This document shows, piece by piece, positions 18,089 to 27,323 of a stretch of 64,000 nt of DNA (the stretch's first letter is position 1; the number at the start of each line of letters is the position of its first letter). The stretch comes from Acidaminococcus sp. GTDB lineage: Bacteria; Bacillota; Negativicutes; Acidaminococcales; Acidaminococcaceae. The translations under genes and the position numbers were made by a program. The stretch is from assembly GCA_022482815.1 (NCBI GenBank), contig JAKVOM010000001.1:1694946-1758945 (forward strand). The letters are read 5' to 3'. The notes beneath the pieces are model-generated. The model saw only the letters and a list, made by a program, of their open reading frames with translations, did not search any database and was not told the DNA's origin.

Positions 18089-18520
18089 ATGTACACTGCA
18101 TCGGAGCTTGCAAAAATTTTGAGGGATAAGGGCTGCAAGGTAACCCCGCAGCGTCTTGTCGTTTATGATGTGCTGGCTCATTCTAAAGAACATCCGACGG
18201 CTGAAATGATTTATGATAAGGTTCGTGAAGATTATCCGACCATGAGTTTTGCTACGGTGTATAAGTCCGTGGAAATCTTCAGCAAACTGGGGATTATCCA
18301 AGTGCTGAACACGGGTGAAGACAGTTTCCGTTACGATGCGGATATCACGGTACATCCGCATATCAGATGCATCAAATGCGGTAAGGTCTGCAACGTATCC
18401 CACCTGGAAGCAAAAGCGGTAGAGAACATGGTATCCACGGAAACCGGTTTTGAAGTGCAGGGCCATCAATTCTATTTCTATGGTGTATGCCCTGAGTGCC
18501 AAGGTAAGAGCAAGAAGTAA
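18089..18520 (+). CDS. Fur-family metalloregulator, probably PerR-like
   Basis: A 143-residue winged-helix repressor. The N-terminal DNA-binding domain includes KVTPQRLVVYDVL (about 15-27) and MSFATVYKSVEIFSKLG (about 51-67). The regulatory site has FRYDADITVHPHIRC, with an aspartate at the position typical of PerR plus the HxH pair. Two CxxC motifs (CIKCGK and CPECQG) form the structural zinc site. PerR senses peroxide by oxidation of metal-bound histidines; Fur senses iron. The two cannot be separated with certainty here. The start at 18089 has correct spacing from GGGGAG (18074-18079); an ATG at 18080 would touch that site. tpx in the same window is a plausible target. Confidence 0.88.
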   Translation: MYTASELAKILRDKGCKVTPQRLVVYDVLAHSKEHPTAEMIYDKVREDYPTMSFATVYKSVEIFSKLGIIQVLNTGEDSFRYDADITVHPHIRCIKCGKVCNVSHLEAKAVENMVSTETGFEVQGHQFYFYGVCPECQGKSKK

Positions 18521-18532
18521 AGAGTTGAGATA

Positions 18533-18570
18533 AAAGAGGCTGTGACGAAATTCGCCACAGCCTCTTTTTT
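18533..18570 (+). terminator. Intrinsic terminator of the Fur/PerR-type gene
   Basis: AAAGAGGCTGTG pairs with CACAGCCTCTTT, with a T-run of six. Confidence 0.9.
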
Positions 18571-18724
18571 GCGTAGGAATAAAAGAAGGTCTCTTCGATA
18601 GAGGATAGAATCTTTCTGCCGCCAACGGCGGCTACAGCTTTCTTGACAACAACAGTTCATACGCGGTATGCTGATTTTGATTTGCAAGAAGAAATACACA
18701 CTACGACAAGAGAGGGATTCAGGC

Positions 18725-19105
18725 ATGGGAAAGACGTGGACGATGGAAGCGGTTGTAGATCTCATTGATGCGGCCATTATGGGGGCGCTGCGCGAGGTGT
18801 ATGAAAAGCGGGAGGATTGTGTCTATGATGTCCTCTGGGACAAGGAAACGCACAATCTCTGGACCGAAAAAAGAAAGGCTGATGAGATTGATGATAAGGG
18901 TGGGACCGTCATGAGTGTCTATACGGTCATGGAATACCCGGAAAATCTGGAACCGATTGAATACGACCTGAAGAAAAGCGGTGCAGCCGATGGGCTTTCC
19001 AAAGAAGATCTGGAAAACGAAGTGCTGGCACGGGCTTTCGGCCGCTATATCAGCCATGGGTATCGGAATGAATTCGCCAGGAAGATTGTGGAGAATATAA
19101 ACTAA
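18725..19105 (+). CDS. Uncharacterised small acidic protein
   Basis: 126 residues, MGKTWTMEAVVDLIDAAIM at the start. No family is recognised. It is soluble and acidic, with a predicted helix at the N-terminus (EAVVDLIDAAIMGALREVYE, 20 residues) and a C-terminal helix (EDLENEVLARAFGRYISHGY). No signal peptide and no cysteine cluster. The start at 18725 is preceded by AGAGAGGG at suitable distance. An in-frame ATG at 18668 would add 19 residues of repeat-like sequence and is less likely. It stands alone between a terminator and repeat DNA. Confidence 0.6.
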   Translation: MGKTWTMEAVVDLIDAAIMGALREVYEKREDCVYDVLWDKETHNLWTEKRKADEIDDKGGTVMSVYTVMEYPENLEPIEYDLKKSGAADGLSKEDLENEVLARAFGRYISHGYRNEFARKIVENIN

Positions 19106-19199
19106 AAAATTAGAAAATGCCTTCCGCCGCTTGTGGAGGAGTAAAAACACTGATTGTAACGGTAAGCGGTGAGGAATGGACTTTATATTTTTTTGATTA

Positions 19200-19925
19200 T
19201 TTGTAGCATTGTAGCCAAGGCTTCGCCTTGCCAGAATATATAAAAAAAGCTGCGGGCGTTTACCGCAGCGATTCGCTATTTTGTTTTAGCAAGAAAATAT
19301 AGGAAGTAAAAAAATAATAAAGGACATCATCCCCCGCAAAAAATATATAAAACCGCGGCCTTCGGCCGAATAGGAAGCTCACGCAGCTCCTCCTCGTCGC
19401 TGCTTCTGAGAAACTTCGCGACGACAACTCCCGCGGCGCTGCGCTTGCGGATCGTTGGCGCTCAGTTCCGTTCCCCCTTCTTCAATGTCGCACAGCGACG
19501 TCGAAGAAGGTCTCTTCGGCGGAAGATAGCTTTAAATCAGCCAAACCTTACGGTTTGGCTATCCTATGTCATCTCCTTCCACGTAGTCGGAAGGAGGAGG
19601 GGCCACGAAGTGGCGGAAGATAGAATCTATTTATCTAACATAAAGAAAAAAGAAGCTATCCCTCCATCGCAAGCGATTCTCCTCCTTTCGACGCCGCATA
19701 GCGGCGTGAAAGAAGGTTTTTCGTAGCCAAGGCTTCGCCTTGCCTGAATATATAAAAAAAGCTGCGGGCATTTACCGCAGCGATTCGCTATTTTGTTTTA
19801 GCAAGAAAATATAGGAAGTAAAAAAATAATAAGGGACATCATCCCCCGCAAGCGGGCCCCCTTCTTCAATGTCGCACAGCGACGTCGAAGAAGGTCTCTG
19901 CGGCGGAAGATAGCTTTTTTCAGCG
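19200..19925. repeat. Large mosaic repeat block with a 127-bp direct duplication
   Basis: Two near-identical 127-bp units run 19211-19337 and 19723-19849, starting GTAGCCAAGGCTTCGCCTTG and ending at CCCCCGC, with only a few differences. Between them are the CCGCGGCCTTCGGCCG unit (19345-19465), TCGCACAGCGACGTCGA (19485-19502 and again 19870-19888), a GCCAAACCTTACGGTTTGGC hairpin (19537-19556), and the GTCGGAAGGAGG / GGGGCCACGAAGTGGCGG pair (19575-19617). A diverged inverted copy of the 127-bp unit is at 32172-32292. No gene is supported in 19106-20141. Confidence 0.75.
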
Positions 19926-20048
19926 TACTAACTCACTACTCACTTTTCTCACAGAAGAGGCTAAAAGCCAGATGCCAAAAGCTAAAGGCGCCTTTTATAC
20001 TTTTTCCGCTACCTGCAGCTAACTGCTGCCTGCCATCTGCTATCTGCT

Positions 20049-20100
20049 CAAAAGGCAGCGAGCCGACACATCTTTCGATGCATCGGCTCGCTGCCTTTTG
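20049..20100 (-). terminator. Terminator hairpin at the end of the leu operon
   Basis: An 18-bp stem CAAAAGGCAGCGAGCCGA / TCGGCTCGCTGCCTTTTG with a 16-base loop. The symmetrical A/T ends would allow action on both strands; on the minus strand it lies 42 bases past leuB. Confidence 0.7.
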
Positions 20101-20141
20101 ACACACAATATAGGGAAAAAAGCAAATAGGGGTAAGTAAAG

Positions 20142-21209
20142 TTAGATCCTTGCCAGGATTTCTTCGGTCATACGGTTCGTATCGGCCTTCTTGAATCCTT
20201 CTTTGTAGAGGTCCGGTGTACGCCAGCCGTCAGCCAGGGCTTCATCAACAGCTCTTTCGATGGCGTCGGCTGCTTTGTCCTCGTTCAGGGAGTAGCGCAG
20301 CAGCATGGCGGCGGACAGGATGGTGGCACAGGGGTTGGCAATGCCTTTGCCGGCAATGTCCGGAGCGGAACCGTGAATCGGTTCATACAGGCTCGTCATG
20401 GCCCCGATGGAAGCGGACGGCATCATGCCGATGGATCCGCCCAGTACGGCAGCTTCATCACTCAGGATATCGCCGAAGAGGTTGCTCGTGACGATGACGT
20501 CAAACTGTTTCGGGTTCAGGGCAAGCTGCATCGCGCAGTTATCGACGTAGAAGTGATTCAGCGTGATGTCCGGATAGTTTTCGGCCACTTTGTTGACCGT
20601 GCGGCGCCACAGACGGGACGTAGCAAGGACGTTGGCCTTATCGACGGAAGTGACTTTCTTATGACGCTTCCGGGCGGCTTCCATGGCAAATTTGCTGATG
20701 CGTTCGACTTCGGGGACGCTGTAGTTTTCAAGGTCCCAGGCGCGTTCCACGCCGTTATGGATTTCCGATTCGCAGCGGTCGCCGAAATAGATGCCGCCGA
20801 CGAGTTCACGGACAATCATAATATCCGTTCCCGTCACGATATCCGGCTTCAGAGGAGAGTATTCGGCGAGCACGGGAGAAACCTTGACCGGACGCAGATT
20901 GACGTACAGGCCCAGATTTTTGCGCAGACCGAGAACGGCCTGTTCCGGACGCAGCTTCGGGTCTACGTTGTCCCACTTGTTTCCGCCTACGGCACCAAAC
21001 AGGATGGCATCGGAAGCCTTTGCCGTGTCAATCGTATCCTGGGGCAGGGGAGAACCGCACAGATCATAGGCGGTGCCGCCGGCCGGTTTGTATTCATAGG
21101 TGAGATCCAGTTTATATTTTTCGTCGACTTTCTTTAAGACTTCGACGGCGCATTCCGTAATTTCTTTCCCGATACCGTCGCCGGGAATGACTGCAATTTT
21201 TCTGCTCAT
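20142..21209 (-). CDS. leuB: 3-isopropylmalate dehydrogenase
   Basis: A 355-residue NAD-dependent decarboxylating dehydrogenase giving 2-oxoisocaproate, the third step of leucine synthesis. It has MSRKIAVIPGDGIGKEI at the N-terminus, ELVGGIYFGDR (about 135-145), the substrate-binding VDKANVLATSRLWRR (about 193-207), the metal-binding aspartates in SNLFGDILSDEAA (about 240-252), and EPIHGSAPDIAGKGIANP (about 276-293). The start overlaps the leuD stop by four bases. It is last in leuACDB on the minus strand. Confidence 0.97.
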   Translation of the reverse strand: MSRKIAVIPGDGIGKEITECAVEVLKKVDEKYKLDLTYEYKPAGGTAYDLCGSPLPQDTIDTAKASDAILFGAVGGNKWDNVDPKLRPEQAVLGLRKNLGLYVNLRPVKVSPVLAEYSPLKPDIVTGTDIMIVRELVGGIYFGDRCESEIHNGVERAWDLENYSVPEVERISKFAMEAARKRHKKVTSVDKANVLATSRLWRRTVNKVAENYPDITLNHFYVDNCAMQLALNPKQFDVIVTSNLFGDILSDEAAVLGGSIGMMPSASIGAMTSLYEPIHGSAPDIAGKGIANPCATILSAAMLLRYSLNEDKAADAIERAVDEALADGWRTPDLYKEGFKKADTNRMTEEILARI

Positions 21210-21697
21210 GCTTTCTGCTCCTTTACATAGTTGATTAATCCGCCGGCTGCCGCAATGTCCTGAATGAAGCCGGGCAGCGGAGCAGCCTGGAAGGTATCGC
21301 CGGTCGTTTCGTCCACGATTTTGCCGGTCGAAATATCTACAGAAAGGCGGTCGCCTGCGTGAATCTTCTTGACGTCGTCGCCGATTTCGAGGACCGGCAG
21401 GCCGACGTTGATGGCGTTGCGGTAGAAGATGCGGGCAAAGCTTGCCGCGATGACGACGGGAATGCCCGAAGCCTTGATGGCAATCGGAGCGTGTTCACGG
21501 GAAGAGCCGCAGCCGAAGTTCCAGCCGCCGACCATGATGTCGCCCTTCTTGACGTTCTTGGCAAAGCTTTCGTCGATATCCACCATGCAGTGGGTAGCAA
21601 GTTCTGCCGGATCAAAGCTGTTCAGATAACGCGCCGGAATAATAACGTCTGTATCGATATTGTCCCCGTAGTACCAGGTTTTTCCTTCAAATTTCAT
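21206..21697 (-). CDS. leuD: 3-isopropylmalate dehydratase small subunit
   Basis: The 163-residue small (swivel) subunit that completes the isopropylmalate isomerase active site with LeuC. YGDNIDTDVIIPARYLN (about 10-26) and the FGCGSSREHAPIAI substrate-binding motif (about 60-73) are clear. It is of the short LeuD type usual in anaerobes and archaea, matching its short-type LeuC partner. Two bases separate it from leuC, and it overlaps leuB by four. Confidence 0.96.
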   Translation of the reverse strand: MKFEGKTWYYGDNIDTDVIIPARYLNSFDPAELATHCMVDIDESFAKNVKKGDIMVGGWNFGCGSSREHAPIAIKASGIPVVIAASFARIFYRNAINVGLPVLEIGDDVKKIHAGDRLSVDISTGKIVDETTGDTFQAAPLPGFIQDIAAAGGLINYVKEQKA

Positions 21698-21699
21698 AA

Positions 21700-22959
21700 T
21701 CAGCGAACCTCCTTCGGAGCTGCAATCTTACCGAGAATAGCGCTGGCTGCCGCTACCTGCGGGCCGGCCAGATAGACTTCACTGTCGACGTGACCCATGC
21801 GGCCGCGGAAGTTGCGGTTCGTCGTGGATACACACTTTTCACCGGCAGCGAGGATGCCCATGTAACCGCCGAGGCAAGGACCGCAGGTCGGGCAGGAGAC
21901 AGCACAGCCTGCTTCGATAAAGGTATCAAGGTAGCCGGCATGCATGGCTTCCTGATAGACTCTCGGGCTGCCCGGGATAACGATGCAGCGGACATCGGGA
22001 TGAACCTTGTGGCCCTTCATGATGTCTGCGGCAATCTTCAGGTCTTCCAGACGGCCGTTCGTGCAGGAGCCGATGACGACCTGGTCAATCTTGATATCGC
22101 CGAAGGTACCGACTTCTTTCGTGTTGCCCGGCAGATGCGGGAAGGCAACGACCGGTTTCAGTTCGGACAGGTTGATTTCCACAGTCCGGCAGTATTCTGC
22201 GTCGGGGTCGGCCTTGACGATTTCATAATCTTCCGTGACGCGGCCTTTTTCGTATTCGATGGTCTTTTCATCGACCGGGAAAATACCGTTCTTGGCACCT
22301 GCTTCAATGGCCATATTGGCAATGGTGAAGCGGTCCGTCATATCGAGTTCGGCCACGCCGGGGCCGGTAAATTCCAGGGATTTATACAGAGCGCCGTCAA
22401 CGCCGATGCGGCCGATCAGGGTCAGCATGACGTCTTTGCCCGTAATATCCGCCGGTTTCTTGCCGGTCAGATGGACGTTGATGGCTTCCGGCACCTTGAA
22501 CCAGGCTTTGCCCGTAGCGATAGCAACGCCCAGGTCGGTCGAGCCGACACCGGTAGCAAAGCCGCCGACGGCACCGTACGTGCACGTATGGGAGTCAGCA
22601 CCGACAGTCAGGATACCCGGCATCACAAGGCCCTGTTCCGGCAGGATGACGTGTTCGATACCGGCACGGCCTTCTTCAAAGAAGTGGGTGATATGATGCT
22701 TCTTGGAAAATTCGCGGACGATTTTCGCGAGGCCTGCCGACTTGATATCCTTGTTCGGCATGAAGTGGTCCAGCACGAAAATGACCTTTTCCGGATCAAA
22801 GACCGGTCTGCCGATCTTGTTGAATTCGGCAATCGCAGGAGGCGCCGTAATATCATTGGCCATGACGCGGTCACAGCTGCAGGTGATGAGGTCGCCCGGT
22901 TTTACAAAATCTTTTCCGGCATGTTTAGCCAGAATCTTTTGAGTCATTGTCATTCCCAT
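21700..22959 (-). CDS. leuC: 3-isopropylmalate dehydratase large subunit
   Basis: A 419-residue aconitase-superfamily protein isomerising 2- to 3-isopropylmalate with a [4Fe-4S] cluster. The cluster cysteines are in [13 protein letters not shown] (about 299) and [14 protein letters not shown] (about 353-366). [20 protein letters not shown] (20 residues, about 117-136) is the usual substrate/cluster region. The length marks the short bacterial/archaeal homoaconitase-like LeuC, not the 460-residue E. coli type. Several in-frame ATGs occur at the start (MGMTM); 22959 is taken because AGGAAAGGAAG lies upstream. It belongs to the T-box-controlled leu operon. Confidence 0.96.
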   Translation of the reverse strand: MGMTMTQKILAKHAGKDFVKPGDLITCSCDRVMANDITAPPAIAEFNKIGRPVFDPEKVIFVLDHFMPNKDIKSAGLAKIVREFSKKHHITHFFEEGRAGIEHVILPEQGLVMPGILTVGADSHTCTYGAVGGFATGVGSTDLGVAIATGKAWFKVPEAINVHLTGKKPADITGKDVMLTLIGRIGVDGALYKSLEFTGPGVAELDMTDRFTIANMAIEAGAKNGIFPVDEKTIEYEKGRVTEDYEIVKADPDAEYCRTVEINLSELKPVVAFPHLPGNTKEVGTFGDIKIDQVVIGSCTNGRLEDLKIAADIMKGHKVHPDVRCIVIPGSPRVYQEAMHAGYLDTFIEAGCAVSCPTCGPCLGGYMGILAAGEKCVSTTNRNFRGRMGHVDSEVYLAGPQVAAASAILGKIAAPKEVR

Positions 22960-22980
22960 ATTGTGGTCTTCCTTTCCTAA

Positions 22981-24723
22981 TTAATGTGCACTGGCATTCG
23001 CCTTGAATTCAGCAAGTTCGTCCGGATCGGCAATCAGGTGGGCTCCATAGACCCGGTCCTTGATATCCTTCATCCGGTTGACGGCGCAGATAAAGGCTTT
23101 GATGGAGGCCGTCATGGTATCCGTATCGACGCCGGCACCCCAGGTGGTGACGCCCTTGTCATCGGTCAGACCGAAGTAGGCGATACCGCGGGATTCGGCG
23201 ACGCGGTCGAGGTCGTGTTCACTGTAGGACAGGTCGGTAATCTTGATGCCGTACGCAGAGCAGATAGCGTCTTTCACGGCGTCCAGCTGCCCGTTGCCGG
23301 TGCCTTCCAGAATCACATTGCGGCCGGCGGCAATGACGAGTACCTTGCCCGTCCATGCGCCCTTGCGTTTCTTTAAGGTAAAGTCAATCAGCTCGATAGG
23401 GAGGTAGCGGTTGACGTAATTGTCTTTGAAGAGGTTGAAGATTTCATCCGGTTTCAGTTCTTCGTGGCGGTGGTCGGAGACTTCCTTGACGAAGTAGCTG
23501 AAGTCTTCGCGCATTGCCTTCGGCATATCGATGCCGTAGTTCTTTTCCATGATGAAGCCTACGCCGCCCTTGCCGGACTGGCTGTTGATGCGGATGACAT
23601 CGGCATCGTAGGTGCGTCCCACATCATGGGGATCGATATAAAGGTAAGGACAAGTCCAGTATTTTTCGTCGTGTTCTTCGCGGTAGCGCATCCCTTTGGC
23701 GATAGCATCCTGATGGGAGCCGGAGAAGGCGGCAAAAACGAGTTTGCCGGCGTAGGGCTGACGGTCATGGACGTGCATGCGGGTGACTTCTTCGTAGGTC
23801 TTGACGAGTTTCGGCATATCGGAGAAGTCGAGGCCCGGATCGATACCGAGAGCGTACATATTCATGCCGATGGTCACAATGTCGGCATTGCCCGTGCGTT
23901 CGCCGTTGCCAAAGAGCGTTCCTTCGACGCGGTCGGCACCGGCCAGCATGGCCATTTCGGCATCGGCTACGCCCGTCCCGCGGTCATTGTGGGGATGGAC
24001 GGAAAGGACGACGTTGTCGCGGTACTTTAGGCGCTGGGAAAGGTAAGCAACCTGGGAAGCAAAGACGTGCGGCATGGACATCTGTACGGTCGAAGGCAGG
24101 TTGATGATGGCCTTGCGGTCTGCCGTCGGCTGCCAAACGTCGAGCACGGCGTTGCAGACTTCCAGGGCGTATTCCGGTTCCGTACCCGTGAAGCTTTCGG
24201 GGGAATACTCGAAGCGATAGTTGGCACCGGCTTCTTCGGTGAGACGTTTCAGCATCTTGGCGCCTTCCACAGCGATTTCCTTGATTTCTTCCTTGGATTT
24301 CTTGAAAACCTGCTGGCGCTGTGCATAGGACGTGGAATTGTACACGTGAACGATGGCGTTCTTAACGCCCTTCAGCGCTTCAAAAGTCTTCTTGATGATG
24401 TGTTCGCGGGCCTGGGTGAGGACCTGGACCGTGACATCATCAGGAATCATATCGTGGTCGACGAGGTAACGGAGAAATTCATATTCCGTTTCGGAAGCGG
24501 CAGGGAAGCCGACTTCAATTTCCTTGAACCCGATAGCGACGAGCACCTTGTAAAAACGAATCTTTTCTTCCAGGCTCATCGGGATGATGAGGGCCTGGTT
24601 GCCGTCGCGCAGATCGACGCTGCACCAGATTGGTGCCTTATCGGGGGCGTCCTTTTGCGTCCAGGACATGTCGACGACGGGGGGCATGAAATACCCTTTT
24701 TTGTAATGTTCTACGTTTTTCAC
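22981..24723 (-). CDS. leuA: 2-isopropylmalate synthase (long, type 2)
   Basis: Condenses acetyl-CoA with 2-oxoisovalerate, the committed step of leucine synthesis. The 580-residue length, VDLRDGNQALI near residue 35 and ESFTGTEPEYALEVCNAV mark the LeuA2 type rather than the 520-residue E. coli form. The TIM-barrel metal site includes the HPHNDRGTGVADAEMAMLAG segment (20 residues) and GNGERTGNAD. The C-terminal regulatory domain (about 440-570) has GTGNGQLDAVKDAICSAYG and should confer leucine feedback inhibition. It is first in leuA-leuC-leuD-leuB, with a leucine T-box ahead of it. Confidence 0.96.
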   Translation of the reverse strand: MKNVEHYKKGYFMPPVVDMSWTQKDAPDKAPIWCSVDLRDGNQALIIPMSLEEKIRFYKVLVAIGFKEIEVGFPAASETEYEFLRYLVDHDMIPDDVTVQVLTQAREHIIKKTFEALKGVKNAIVHVYNSTSYAQRQQVFKKSKEEIKEIAVEGAKMLKRLTEEAGANYRFEYSPESFTGTEPEYALEVCNAVLDVWQPTADRKAIINLPSTVQMSMPHVFASQVAYLSQRLKYRDNVVLSVHPHNDRGTGVADAEMAMLAGADRVEGTLFGNGERTGNADIVTIGMNMYALGIDPGLDFSDMPKLVKTYEEVTRMHVHDRQPYAGKLVFAAFSGSHQDAIAKGMRYREEHDEKYWTCPYLYIDPHDVGRTYDADVIRINSQSGKGGVGFIMEKNYGIDMPKAMREDFSYFVKEVSDHRHEELKPDEIFNLFKDNYVNRYLPIELIDFTLKKRKGAWTGKVLVIAAGRNVILEGTGNGQLDAVKDAICSAYGIKITDLSYSEHDLDRVAESRGIAYFGLTDDKGVTTWGAGVDTDTMTASIKAFICAVNRMKDIKDRVYGAHLIADPDELAEFKANASAH

Positions 24724-24772
24724 TTACATTCCTCCTAACTTCATTCCCATTGTGTGTGTCAAAACAAGCAAT

Positions 24773-25048
24773 AAAAAAACCTTTCGACTCTAGTTAAGAG
24801 ACGAAAGGTTAAACTCGCGCGGTACCACTCTTTTTCATATCCGTAAGGATATACACCTCAGCGGGCACGGACTGTGACATCGATGCCCTCCTGTCTGCTA
24901 ACGGCCAGGCCCCGGCTCCACCTACTACCATGTTCAGCGAGCTGCTCGGAGATCAGTTCGGTTCCTTTCCACTGCAGCCTCACACCGTCCGGCTGCTCTC
25001 TGAAAATATCCGGGAACGTACTAGTTCTCTTCAATGCATTTGTCTTAT
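24773..25048 (-). promoter_or_regulatory. T-box riboswitch leader of the leu operon (leucine-specific)
   Basis: On the minus strand the leader has the T-box core AGTGGTACCGCG (complement of 24818-24829) and a terminator AACCTTTCG / CGAAAGGTT (24802-24810 with 24778-24786) ending in seven T's (24773-24779). Stem I contains GTTCC/GGAAC, with AGTA opposite GAA, forming the specifier-loop motif. The bases after GAA are CTG then A, so the specifier is read as CUG, a leucine codon (complement of 24954-24956). Uncharged tRNA-Leu should favour antitermination. The anticodon choice is inference. Confidence 0.92.
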
Positions 25049-25209
25049 TTGATTTACAAGGAGTATGTTAGCATAGCGTATCAAAAAAAGCAAGGAAAAA
25101 ATTCAAAGTGTATAGGAAATAAAGAAAATGGCAGATTTATAGGACAAGTGTATGTTTCAAATGTTACAAATAAAAAACATAGGCTATGCGTGATAGTAAA
25201 ATTGATGCA

Positions 25210-25885
25210 CCAGCCCTCTTGTTTTTGATAAAAAAATAAGAGGGGGGACCGCTTGCGGTGGGTATTCAGTGGGATAACAGGAATTGGTCCGATAGAAACG
25301 CTGTAAAATCCACACCATCACCCCAATTGAGGTGAGACCCTCTTCGACGTCGCTCCGCGACATTGAAGAGGGAGGACCGCAGGAAGGCCGGATGGCATCA
25401 GGCCTTCCGATTAGCGGTGGGTGATGTCCCTTATTATTCCTAAACTCTCTGTAACTATTCGATGAGACGAAAATGTATAAAAGTGTGGTAAGTTTTTGTA
25501 GTTCTTTCATGAGTATTGGCAATGTGTAGCATTGCATACTCATGAAACTTACTTTGACGTCGCCTAAGTTAAGCCAAACCGTAAGGTTTGGAATTCCTCT
25601 GGGACCTCCTTTCGACGCTGCGGAGCGGCTTGAAAGAAGATCCCAAAGAAGCAAACCTCCTATGTCGGTTTGCCAAAAATAAAATAAAAAAGAAAATATA
25701 GGGTCATCATCCCCCGCAAAGCGGGCCCCCTTCTTCAATGTCGCTTTGCGACGTCGAAGAAGGTCCCTGCGATGGAAGATAGCATTTTCACTCTTTCACT
25801 CCGCTGCAGACGAACAAAGCCTCACAGCCTTAAAAGCCGGACGCCAAAGGCGGCGCAAGCCGTCGACGCAGTCGACCATAGCGAA
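25210..25885. repeat. Mosaic intergenic repeats between leu and nfn operons
   Basis: Contains GGATAACAGGAATTGG (25272-25287, as at 2147), an inverted TCGACGTCGCTCCGCGACATTG unit (25348-25370, in overlapping runs), a GGAAGGCC..GGCCTTCC hairpin (25383-25410), GCCAAACCGTAAGGTTTGG (25574-25592), GCAAACC..GGTTTGCC (25652-25676) and a CCGCAAAGCGGGCCCCC / TCGCTTTGCGACGTCGA pair (25714-25756). No gene is supported between 24724 and 25934. Confidence 0.65.
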
Positions 25886-25888
25886 CCA

Positions 25889-25926
25889 TAAAAAAATGAC
25901 TGCCACAAACGTGACAGTCATTTTTA
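25889..25926 (-). terminator. Intrinsic terminator of nfnAB
   Basis: AAAAATGACTG pairs with CAGTCATTTTT around a CAC..GTG extension; the T-run on the minus strand lies just past the nfnB stop. It is symmetric enough to work in both directions. Confidence 0.85.
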
Positions 25927-25934
25927 TGGTTCTA

Positions 25935-27323
25935 TTACTTCCCGAGCATATACTTTGCCATAGATTCAGCGGCTTTCTTGCCGGCACCCATAGCGAGGAT
26001 AACGGTAGCAGCGCCCGTAGCTGCATCGCCGCCGGCAAATACGCCGGGGATAGAGGTAGCCAGGGTGTCATCGTCAGCCTGTACGCAGCCTTTCTTCGTC
26101 TTCACGATATCGGTGCCTTCCGTGCTCATCGGGTTCGGACGGGTACCGAGCGCCATGATGACGAGGTCGCACGGGATGTCGAATTCACTGCCTTCGATAG
26201 GAATAGGACGACGGCGGCCGGAAGCATCCGGTTCACCGAGCTGCATCTTCACGCAGGTTATTGCGCAGACGCGGCCGTTTTCGTCGCCTTTAATGGCAAC
26301 AGGGTTCGTCAACAGATCGAAGATAATGCCTTCTTCTTTAGCGTGGAGTACTTCTTCACGACGAGCCGGCAGTTCTTTTTCACTGCGGCGATATACGATA
26401 TGGGATTCGGAACCCATTCTGCGTGCGCAGCGGGCCGCATCCATGGCAACGTTGCCGCCGCCGACGATGACAGCCTTCTTGGCTCTCAGAATCGGGGTTT
26501 CACTGTCGGGCTGGTAAGCCTTCATCAGGTTGATACGGGTCAGGTATTCGTTAGCGGAGTAAACGCCGACATGGCCCAGACCAGGAATATCCATGAACAT
26601 CGGCAGGCCGGCACCGGAAGCGATGAATACGGATTCATAACCCTGTTTCATCAGTTCAGGAATGGTAGCTACCTTACCGATAACCATATCTGTACGGAAT
26701 TCAACGCCCAGATCCTTCAGACCGTCAACTTCCTTGGCTACGATGGCTTTCGGCAGACGGAATTCAGGAATGCCGTAGGTCAGCACGCCGCCTTCTTTGT
26801 GGAAAGCTTCGAATACGGTGACATCAAAGCCTTTGCGGGCCAGTTCGCCGGCGCAGGTGAGGCCGGCAGGGCCGGAACCGATGATGGCAGCCTTATGGCC
26901 ATTTTTCGGAGCAGCCTTCAGGGTTTCAATACCGTGTTCGGCAGCCCAGTCAGCGACGAAACGTTCCAGACGGCCAATGCCGACCGGTTCGTTCTTGATA
27001 CCGCGGACGCATTTGCCTTCGCACTGGTTTTCCTGCGGGCAGACACGGCCGGAAATACGCGGCAGTGCGTTTGCGTTGGAAACAATTTCAAAAGCGCCTT
27101 TGAAGTCGCCTTGAGCGACCTTGGCGATAAACTCAGGAATAGGAATGCCGACAGGGCAGCCCGTGACGCATCTCGGGTTCTTGCAGTTCAGGCAGCGTTT
27201 TGCTTCGTTGATAGCCTGTTCTTCCGTATAGCCCAGTGCAACTTCCTTGAAGTTCGTTCTACGCACGTCCGGTTCCTGGGACGGCATCGGCGTTTTTTCA
27301 GCCTGCATATTTACATTACTCAT
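25935..27323 (-). CDS. nfnB: NfnB-type NADPH-dependent flavoprotein (glutamate synthase small-subunit family)
   Basis: The 462-residue large subunit of the NADH-dependent ferredoxin:NADP+ oxidoreductase, an electron-bifurcating flavoenzyme; SudA and GltA are other names for the family. The N-terminus has Fe-S cysteine clusters CLNCKNPRCVTGCPVGIPIP (20 residues, about 42-61) and CPQENQCEGKCVRG (about 96-109). FAD binding is at AAIIGSGPAGLTCAGELARK (about 150-169) and the NADPH fold at AVIVGGGNVAMDAARCARRM (about 287-306). The start overlaps the nfnA stop by four bases, which favours Nfn over a stand-alone glutamate synthase subunit. No gltB-like large subunit is nearby. Confidence 0.92.
   Translation of the reverse strand: MSNVNMQAEKTPMPSQEPDVRRTNFKEVALGYTEEQAINEAKRCLNCKNPRCVTGCPVGIPIPEFIAKVAQGDFKGAFEIVSNANALPRISGRVCPQENQCEGKCVRGIKNEPVGIGRLERFVADWAAEHGIETLKAAPKNGHKAAIIGSGPAGLTCAGELARKGFDVTVFEAFHKEGGVLTYGIPEFRLPKAIVAKEVDGLKDLGVEFRTDMVIGKVATIPELMKQGYESVFIASGAGLPMFMDIPGLGHVGVYSANEYLTRINLMKAYQPDSETPILRAKKAVIVGGGNVAMDAARCARRMGSESHIVYRRSEKELPARREEVLHAKEEGIIFDLLTNPVAIKGDENGRVCAITCVKMQLGEPDASGRRRPIPIEGSEFDIPCDLVIMALGTRPNPMSTEGTDIVKTKKGCVQADDDTLATSIPGVFAGGDAATGAATVILAMGAGKKAAESMAKYMLGK

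Noticed and set aside
19445-19726. Possible small gene in the 19-20 kb gap
   Set aside because: Its translation is repeat-derived and similar peptides arise wherever the modules occur; no ribosome binding site.
19211-19849. CRISPR-like arrangement of repeats
   Set aside because: Only two long units without regular short repeats and spacers; no cas genes in the window.
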